This document shows, piece by piece, positions 57,590 through 64,000 of a DNA stretch of 64,000 bases; the stretch's first letter is position 1; each line of letters starts with the position of its first letter. The notes under the pieces are model-generated. The model made no database searches. It was not told the origin of the DNA and saw only the letters and a program-made list of their open reading frames with translations. This stretch comes from Planctomycetota bacterium (lineage in GTDB: Bacteria > Planctomycetota > MHYJ01 > WSZJ01), in NCBI GenBank assembly GCA_016190145.1, contig JACPRD010000197.1:1-64000 (forward strand), in the 5' to 3' direction. Position numbers and translations under genes: made by a program.

Positions 57590-58845
57590 ACCCCGCTCTC
57601 CTCCTGTTCATCGCCCGCCGCCACCTGAGCTCGAATTTCCTGCGGACCTGCATCTCCGTCGGCGGCGTCGCGATCGGCGTCTGCTTCATGATCATGATGA
57701 GCTCGCTCATGACGGGGTTCGAGGGGAAGTTCGTGAAGGAGACGATCGAGTCTTCCCCGCACGTGACGGTCTTCGACGATTTTCGAGCGGGCGAGGACGA
57801 CTTCGACCACTGGGCCGACCGCGCCGCCGGCGGCCCGGTGGAAGTCGAAGGCGGCAAGCCGCGCTCGCGGATCTTCCGGATCAAGAAGCCGCTCGAAATC
57901 CTGGATTCCGTGCGCCGGCTCGAAGGAATCGAGGCCGCGGCGCCCAACGTCGTGGGCTCCTCCATCTTGTCGTTCGGAGCGAAGGAAACGGGCTCGACGA
58001 TGTACGGGATCGACCCGGAGGCGCAGGAAGCGGTGGTCGCGACGGACCAGTACGTGCAGGGCGGACGCATGACGGACCTGTACTCGTCGGGCGGGGCGGT
58101 GATCGTGGGAAGCGGAGTCGCCGAGCGGCTGGGAGTGAAGAAGGGCGACACGATCGGGGTCAGTCTGCGCTCCGGAGGCACGCGTTCGCTCAAGGTGGTC
58201 GCGATTCTCCACACCGGCGTCACGACGATCGATTTCTCGCGCTCCTACGTGCTCGTGTCGCTCGCGCAGCAGGTGCTGGGCATGGGCCGGGACGTGAACC
58301 GCATCGTGATGCGCCTGCGGGACCACACGCAGGCGCCGGAGATCGCCGTGCGTGTCGAGAAGCTCGTCGGCTACCGGACCGAGAGCTGGCAGGAGGCGAA
58401 CCAGAACTTCCTGTCGATCTTCGTCCTCCAGCAGGCGATCACGTACATCGTCACTAGCGGCATCATGATCGTCGCGGGGTTCGGGATCCTGAACATCCTC
58501 ATCATGCTCGTGCTCGAGAAGTACCCCGAGATCGCCATGATGAAAAGCATGGGATTCACCGCGCGGGACATCGCGCTGGCGTTCTTCATCGAGGGAGTGG
58601 CGATCGGAATCCTGGGCGTCCTCGTCGGCTCTTCGCTCGGCTACTACCTCACGGAGTTCGTCGGGACTCTCCCCATTCCCCAGAAGGGCCTCGTCGAGTC
58701 CGAACACCTCATCATGAACAACATGCCGCGGAACTACTACATCGCGGCCGCCGCAGCCATGCTCGTCACCATGGTCGCGAGCGTTCTCCCGGCCCTGCGC
58801 GCCGGGCGCATGGACCCCGTCGAGACGCTCCGGGGGCACGCGTGA
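57586..58845 (+). CDS. ABC transporter permease, FtsX/MacB/LolC-type
   Basis: MNPALLLFIARRHLSSNFLRTCISVGGVAIGVCFMIMMSSLMTGFEGKF...EIAMMKSMGFTARDIALAFFIEG. Confidence 0.9.
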   Translation: MNPALLLFIARRHLSSNFLRTCISVGGVAIGVCFMIMMSSLMTGFEGKFVKETIESSPHVTVFDDFRAGEDDFDHWADRAAGGPVEVEGGKPRSRIFRIKKPLEILDSVRRLEGIEAAAPNVVGSSILSFGAKETGSTMYGIDPEAQEAVVATDQYVQGGRMTDLYSSGGAVIVGSGVAERLGVKKGDTIGVSLRSGGTRSLKVVAILHTGVTTIDFSRSYVLVSLAQQVLGMGRDVNRIVMRLRDHTQAPEIAVRVEKLVGYRTESWQEANQNFLSIFVLQQAITYIVTSGIMIVAGFGILNILIMLVLEKYPEIAMMKSMGFTARDIALAFFIEGVAIGILGVLVGSSLGYYLTEFVGTLPIPQKGLVESEHLIMNNMPRNYYIAAAAAMLVTMVASVLPALRAGRMDPVETLRGHA

Positions 58846-59567
58846 TCGCCGCTTCCCCCCGCCCCGTCCTCGAAACCCGCGGGCTCGTCCGCGTGCTGGG
58901 CGAGGGCGACGCGCGGAACGAGATCCTGCACGGGGTGGACCTCGCGATCCCGCAGGGGGAGTTCTGCGCGATCATGGGGCCGTCTGGAAGCGGCAAGTCG
59001 ACGCTGATGTACCTGCTGGGGGCGCTCGACCGGCCGTCCGGCGGGTCCGTGCTGATCGACGGCGCCGACACCGCGAAGCTCGACGACGACGCGCTGGCCG
59101 CGGTGCGGAACCGCAAGATCGGGTTCATCTTCCAGTTCCACTACCTGATGCCGGAATTCACGGCGCTGGAAAACGTCATGATGCCGCTTCTCAAGGGAGG
59201 CGCCTCCTCCCGCCAGGCGCGCGCCCGCGCCTCGGCGCTCCTGGGCGACCTCGGCCTCGGCGACAAGCTGGGCCGAATCCCGGGCCGCCTCTCCGGGGGC
59301 GAGCAGCAGCGCGTCGCGATCGCGCGCTCGCTGGCCAACGAGCCGCTCGTGATCCTGGGCGACGAGCCCACGGGCAACCTCGACACGAAGAACGCCGACC
59401 GGGTCTTCGCGGTCTTCGAGCAGCTCGCGCGCGAGAAACGCCAGACGATCGTCGTCGTCACGCACGACCCCGACATGGCCGCGCGCACCGACCGGATCCT
59501 GCGGATCGTGGACGGGCGGATCGTGGACGACGGGCCGACGAAGGAAGTGCTGGAGAGGATGGGATAG
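58842..59567 (+). CDS. ABC transporter ATP-binding protein, MacB/LolD-type
   Basis: GPSGSGKSTLMYLLGALDRPSGG, LSGGEQQRVAIARSLANEP. Confidence 0.93.
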   Translation: MIAASPRPVLETRGLVRVLGEGDARNEILHGVDLAIPQGEFCAIMGPSGSGKSTLMYLLGALDRPSGGSVLIDGADTAKLDDDALAAVRNRKIGFIFQFHYLMPEFTALENVMMPLLKGGASSRQARARASALLGDLGLGDKLGRIPGRLSGGEQQRVAIARSLANEPLVILGDEPTGNLDTKNADRVFAVFEQLAREKRQTIVVVTHDPDMAARTDRILRIVDGRIVDDGPTKEVLERMG

Positions 59568-59607
59568 GGCCCGAAGTCGGGTTGACGGTCCCGGTAGACG
59601 TTCGCAG

Positions 59608-59949
59608 TCAGGGCGAGTTGAGGAGTGACCGGGCCATCGATGCAAGGGGAGGAAGATGCTGTTGTAGCACGTCCCAGACTACGTCGTCATTTATCTGGAA
59701 ATAGGCGTGTACCAGGATGTTCCGAAACGCGACGATCCGTTTGACGTCACCGAAGCCCGCAGCGAGAAGTGGATCTTCCTGCACGAGACGACTCATCGCC
59801 TCTCCCACGATGAGCAATTGCCGCTCGATGCCGGACCGAAGCAACGCGTCTTTTCCGTAGTCTTCCCGCGATTTTCCGCGCGCGAATTGCTCGATGAGGG
59901 CGCTGGCCGTGCATACATCCTGGAGGAGTTTACGACAGCGCGTGTTCAT
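59608..59949 (-). CDS. HepT-like ribonuclease toxin (DUF86)
   Basis: AFRNILVHAYF (RX4-6H motif) and DUF86-like helices. Confidence 0.82.
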   Translation of the reverse strand: MNTRCRKLLQDVCTASALIEQFARGKSREDYGKDALLRSGIERQLLIVGEAMSRLVQEDPLLAAGFGDVKRIVAFRNILVHAYFQINDDVVWDVLQQHLPPLASMARSLLNSP

Positions 59950-60244
59950 AGACGACCTGACGATCCGGCTCGATTTCCTTCAGAAAGTAGGGATTCGTCA
60001 CGCACTTGATCATCACGAGATCCACCTTCGTTCCGAGCAGCTCTTCAAGTCCGAACAACATCCCGAAGAAAGCGTCCGCGTGTGTGCCGGGTTTGAGCTC
60101 CTCAAACTCAACCAGAAAATCGAAATCGCTCGAGGGTTTATCCTTGCCTCGCGATGCCGAGCCGAACAACTCCAGCCGGCGCACGTGATGGCGGGCGCAG
60201 AGTTGGCGGATCTCCACCGAGTGGGACGCGAGTGAAGGGTGCAT
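59930..60244 (-). CDS. MntA-like nucleotidyltransferase antitoxin
   Basis: LELFGSASRGKDKPSSDFDFLVEF (GSx...DxD minimal NTase). Confidence 0.85.
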   Translation of the reverse strand: MHPSLASHSVEIRQLCARHHVRRLELFGSASRGKDKPSSDFDFLVEFEELKPGTHADAFFGMLFGLEELLGTKVDLVMIKCVTNPYFLKEIEPDRQVVYEHALS

Positions 60245-60286
60245 GAGGACTGCATTGTACCGCAGGCGAGCGGGGCCTGCGTCCTG

Positions 60287-62128
60287 CTACTCCTCGCACC
60301 GCCCGCCCAGGTGCCGCGCCAGGAACCTCTCGGCCGCGGCGTAGAACTTCAGCCGGTTCTCAGGCCGCAGGAACCCGTGTCCCTCGTCGGCGAACTCGAT
60401 GTACTCGACTTCCTTCCCCGCGGCCCGCAGGGCGTCCACCATCTGCAGGCTCTCCGCGCGCACGACCCGGGGGTCGTTGGCACCCTGGCCGACCAGAAGC
60501 GGCGCGCGGATCCGGTCGACGCGGAACAGCGGCGAGCGCGACTTCAGGAACTCCGGCTCATTGTCGGGGTCGCCCACCCGCTTCCGGAAAAAAGACCGCG
60601 CGAGATCCCAGTAGGGGGGGATCGTCTTCAGGAAGGTGAGGAGGTTGGAGGGGCCGCAGTTGGCGATGCCGCACGCGTACAGCTCGGGCGTCGTGGTCAT
60701 CCCCGAAAGGGCCGCGTACCCTCCGTACGAACCCCCGTAAATCGCGACCCGCCTCGCGTCCGCCACGCCGCGTTCAATCAGCCACTTCACACCGTCGCTC
60801 ACGTCGTCCTGCATCCGCCCGCCCCACTCGCGGTCGCCGGCGTTGAGGAATGCCTTGCCGTAGCCGGAGGAGCCGCGGTAGTTGACCTGGAGGACGGCGT
60901 AGCCGCGGTTGGCGAGCCACTGGACTTCGGGGTGGAAGCGCCACGAGTCGCGGACCCAGGGGCCGCCGTGGACGAGGACGACGGCGGGGAGGCGGGCGGG
61001 GTCGGCGCCTGGCGGAAGCGAGAGGTAGCCGGGGATGACGAGGCCGTCGCGCGCGCGCCAGGAGACGGGTTGCATCTCGGCGAGCGGGAGGCCGGCGAGT
61101 TCGGGGCGGGTGGAGAAGAGGAACTCGCTTTTCCGGGTTGTGCGGTCCCAGGTGCGGAAATGGACGGGGGCGCGGTCCTGTTCGAAGGCGACGATCCAGG
61201 TGCGGTCTTCGAGGTCGCGCGACGCGACGTGGAAATCACCGGGGGCGAGTTTCGCGACGGCGTCGAAGTCGGCGGCGACCGAAGGGTCCAGAACGGTCCA
61301 CGAGATGCGTTCGCGTTCGAAGCTCACGGCCTGGGGGGTGTGGCGGGTGGGGTGGAAGAGCCGGTCCGCGAGGTCGGCGGCGGCGTCCGAGGCGACGGTC
61401 TTCTGCGCGCCGGTTTCGGTGTCGAGCGTGCGCAGTTCGACGGCGTTGGTGCCGATGCTCGATGCGAGCCAGAGGGTGCGGTCGTCGGCGGCGAACGAGA
61501 GGGGGTGCGTGCCGGGGTCCTCGTGGCCCGAGCGGAGCAGTTCGGACCAGGGCGCGTCCGCGTCCCGTCGGTGGAGGATCGTCTGGCCGTCCTTCGTCGG
61601 GACGATGGCCACGCGGAGGCGGAGTTTCGAGTCGGCGACCCAGGCGCGCGCGCCGACGTCGTTCGTCTGCGCGAGCTCCAGCTTTCCCGTCCGCAGGTCG
61701 AGCCGGTGCACGTCGTGCAGCCGCGGATCCCGGTTATTGATGCCGACGAGGAGCTGGGCCGGCATTTCGGGCGGCATCGCCACGAATTCCGCGCGCGCCC
61801 CGGGAAACGGCGTGAGATCGACGGACTCGGCGCCGCCGCCGGGATCGATCGCGTGGACGTGCCAGTTCTCGTCCCCGTCCCGGTCGCGGATCGTCAGGAC
61901 CCGATCCCCCGTCCACGACCAGAAACCCACGAGCACGCCCCGTCGACGCTCGTCCGTCAGCGGCCGGTCGTCGGCCTTTCCGACCGTCCGGATCCAGATG
62001 TTCATGACGCCGTCGCGCGGGGCGAGGTAGATGAGCCGCGTCCCGTCCGGCGACAGCTGCGGCATCGTGCGCTCGGGGTTGCCGAAGATCTTCAGGCGGG
62101 GGATCAGGGGGACAGAGGCGGGGGGCAT
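60287..62128 (-). CDS. S9 family prolyl oligopeptidase-type peptidase
   Basis: N-terminal propeller (MPQLSPDGTRLIYLAPRDG...); catalytic YGGSYGGYAALSG, C-terminal DEGHGFLRPENR. Confidence 0.92.
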   Translation of the reverse strand: MPPASVPLIPRLKIFGNPERTMPQLSPDGTRLIYLAPRDGVMNIWIRTVGKADDRPLTDERRRGVLVGFWSWTGDRVLTIRDRDGDENWHVHAIDPGGGAESVDLTPFPGARAEFVAMPPEMPAQLLVGINNRDPRLHDVHRLDLRTGKLELAQTNDVGARAWVADSKLRLRVAIVPTKDGQTILHRRDADAPWSELLRSGHEDPGTHPLSFAADDRTLWLASSIGTNAVELRTLDTETGAQKTVASDAAADLADRLFHPTRHTPQAVSFERERISWTVLDPSVAADFDAVAKLAPGDFHVASRDLEDRTWIVAFEQDRAPVHFRTWDRTTRKSEFLFSTRPELAGLPLAEMQPVSWRARDGLVIPGYLSLPPGADPARLPAVVLVHGGPWVRDSWRFHPEVQWLANRGYAVLQVNYRGSSGYGKAFLNAGDREWGGRMQDDVSDGVKWLIERGVADARRVAIYGGSYGGYAALSGMTTTPELYACGIANCGPSNLLTFLKTIPPYWDLARSFFRKRVGDPDNEPEFLKSRSPLFRVDRIRAPLLVGQGANDPRVVRAESLQMVDALRAAGKEVEYIEFADEGHGFLRPENRLKFYAAAERFLARHLGGRCEE

Positions 62129-62315
62129 GCGGGGGTTCTCTCCGGAGGGCGGGCGGGGGAACGGCGCGGTGGCGACAATATACCGGGGGAGGAGGAAGCG
62201 CGAATGCCCAAGGGCCAAGAAAACTTTCAATTCCCAAAGGATCAAGCCCAAGTCGTGGCCCGGGGATGGGCACGCGTTGGGACCTGGGATTCTCCGGTCG
62301 CGCGCTCTCGCGGGC

Positions 62316-63851
62316 CTATTTCCGCTTCTCCACCCCGAACGCCGTCTCGTACCGGTAGTACACCTCGAACGTCAGCGTGTTGAGCGCGGTGGAGTAGACG
62401 CGGCCGGTTCCGCGGTGCGCCCACTTGTCGACGTCGGGATCCCAGGAACCGTCCGCGCAGCCGTCGTTCATGCCGTGCTGGTGCGGGAGGAGGGCGGTCT
62501 TGAGCGCGGCGTTCCATTTCTTCCACTCGGGGCCTTCGGGGCCCTGGGCCTGATAGAGGGCGAGCGAACCGTAGTACCAGTAGTAGTAGTCGATCTCCGT
62601 GGGCTTCCAGACGGGAAGGTCGGCGGCGAGCATCCAGACGCTCGGGCGGATCGAGGGATGGGAAGGCGCGCGGTCCATGAAGACGCGGCACATGATGCCG
62701 ACGGCCGGCATCGTCGGGTGGTCCTTGAATCCCGGGACCGTCACGCAGAGCTGGCCTTTCGCGTTGTACCCCGTCCCCCCGTAGTTCTCGTCCGTCACGC
62801 TGTCGAGCCAGGCGCGCGCGCCGTCGTACGTGGAGCTGCCGACCACCAGGCCGGACAGGTCGCCGGATTTCAGGGCCATGAGGGCGAAGCCCGAATTGGA
62901 AGTGTCGTTGTCGCCGCACTTTTTCGTGTAGCGCCAGCCGCGGTAGGGGTTCTGGAGCAGGATGACGTAGTCGATCGCCTTCTGGGCCGCTTCCCGGAGC
63001 GCCCCTCCCCCGCCCAGCGCGTACGCCTCGGAGAGCGCGAGGGCGGCGATCGAGTGGTTGTACGTTTCCCGCACGGGTCCGCCGACGCGTCCGTCGGGTT
63101 GCTGTTCGCCGATCAGCCAGAGGATCGCCCGGCGGACGACGTCGCCGGTCGCGATGCGCTTCCCCGAATGGAGGTCGACGTACGTCTCGCGGCTCGCGGG
63201 GGTGAAGCCCGCGCCGAGGAACGCGAGGAGCGCGAGCCCGGTCAGCCCGGTTTCGTGCCGGTCGTCGCCCGGGCCGTCGCATTTCGCGCCGGCGCAATGG
63301 TCGCAGAACCGGGCCGGGGACCAGTGCCCGTCGGGCGCCTGGTGGCGCGCGAGCCAGCGGAGACCCGCGTCGACCGCCTTCTCCGTCGCCGTCGTGGCGC
63401 CGCCGCCGCGACGGAACCGCCCTGCGAACGCCCCGCCGCGCCCCGCGCCTCCGCCCGTGCCCATCACGTCGTAAAGGCCCGGCGAGCGCGTCACGGTGCT
63501 GCGCCCGCGCGCGCTGCCGGACTCAGAATCGGGAATCGTCGCGCGCGGAGGCGGCGCAGCCTCCGCCCGGTGCTCCGCCTCGACCGTGACCCAGTCGTAG
63601 AGGCTGCCGAGATCTTCAGATTCGGGAGGGGACTCCGCAGGGCGGCCGGAGCGTCTCCGCAACTCGGGCTCGATCGGGTCCAGGGGGAATCGCGGCGTGA
63701 TTGCGCTGGCCAGCGGCAAGAAGGGTCCCGATTCCTCCGGGACCAATTCCCTCCACGCGCACAGGCTCAGGATCAGAAACACCCACCCGTGTACGCCGCA
63801 CGCAATCCCGATCCAGCTGAGGCCGCGGATGGTCTTCGCGAGGTTGCGCAT
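62316..63851 (-). CDS. Prenyltransferase/squalene-oxidase-repeat (alpha-toroid) protein, membrane-anchored
   Basis: N-terminal TM; AVDAGLRWLARHQAPDGHWSP, ...RRAILWLIGEQQPDGRVGGPVRETYNHSIAALALSEAYAL. Confidence 0.85.
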   Translation of the reverse strand: MRNLAKTIRGLSWIGIACGVHGWVFLILSLCAWRELVPEESGPFLPLASAITPRFPLDPIEPELRRRSGRPAESPPESEDLGSLYDWVTVEAEHRAEAAPPPRATIPDSESGSARGRSTVTRSPGLYDVMGTGGGAGRGGAFAGRFRRGGGATTATEKAVDAGLRWLARHQAPDGHWSPARFCDHCAGAKCDGPGDDRHETGLTGLALLAFLGAGFTPASRETYVDLHSGKRIATGDVVRRAILWLIGEQQPDGRVGGPVRETYNHSIAALALSEAYALGGGGALREAAQKAIDYVILLQNPYRGWRYTKKCGDNDTSNSGFALMALKSGDLSGLVVGSSTYDGARAWLDSVTDENYGGTGYNAKGQLCVTVPGFKDHPTMPAVGIMCRVFMDRAPSHPSIRPSVWMLAADLPVWKPTEIDYYYWYYGSLALYQAQGPEGPEWKKWNAALKTALLPHQHGMNDGCADGSWDPDVDKWAHRGTGRVYSTALNTLTFEVYYRYETAFGVEKRK

Positions 63852-63893
63852 GGAGGTTCAAAACGTCCGCGGGCCGCGCGGGTTCTTGCGATC

Positions 63894-64000
63894 CTATTTC
63901 TGCGCCCGCTTCTTCGCCTGCCGCAGCCGCTCGAGATACCCCGCATCGCCGCCGGGCTCGGGCGTCGGCGACGCGGCCGGCGGCGCGGCGGGCGCCTGGG
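63894..64000 (-). CDS. C-terminal fragment of a CDS truncated by the window edge
   Basis: ...AQAPAAPPAASPTPEPGGDAGYLERLRQAKKRAQK*; open to the window end. Confidence 0.5.
   Translation of the reverse strand, partial: QAPAAPPAASPTPEPGGDAGYLERLRQAKKRAQK

Overview
High-GC bacterial chromosomal window, probably Planctomycetota or a related lineage judging by the Ser/Thr kinase-SUMF1 fusion and other gene content (inference). About 58 protein genes and one tRNA-Gln(CTG) are supported. The content includes a glycogen/galactose cluster (DUF4912, glgA, galT, sugar dehydrogenase, GH57), three receiver+PilZ proteins, ParA, Lgt, an AmrS-like radical SAM enzyme, tandem OprO/P-type porins, an EptA/MCR-type phosphoethanolamine transferase, a Tup-like tungstate/molybdate ABC transporter, a copper-type resistance cluster, an ABC-F ATPase, two toxin-antitoxin modules, an Rrf2-led ABC export operon and several peptidases. 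The main result is that three minus-strand genes are interrupted by a single in-frame UGA at a redox-active position, each followed by a potential SECIS hairpin. They are selD (CAGU motif), a secreted thioredoxin-fold protein (CTU motif) and a thioredoxin-TPR protein (UPAC motif). I read all three as selenoproteins that the ORF track truncates. Secondary results are a dispersed ~58-bp repeat with an inverted pair, several large palindromic elements (two flanking the tRNA-Gln gene), and TetR-type operator palindromes, including two related copies at the tetR locus. No CRISPR array, rRNA, phage or transposase gene was seen. No database searches were run; family names come from motif recognition.
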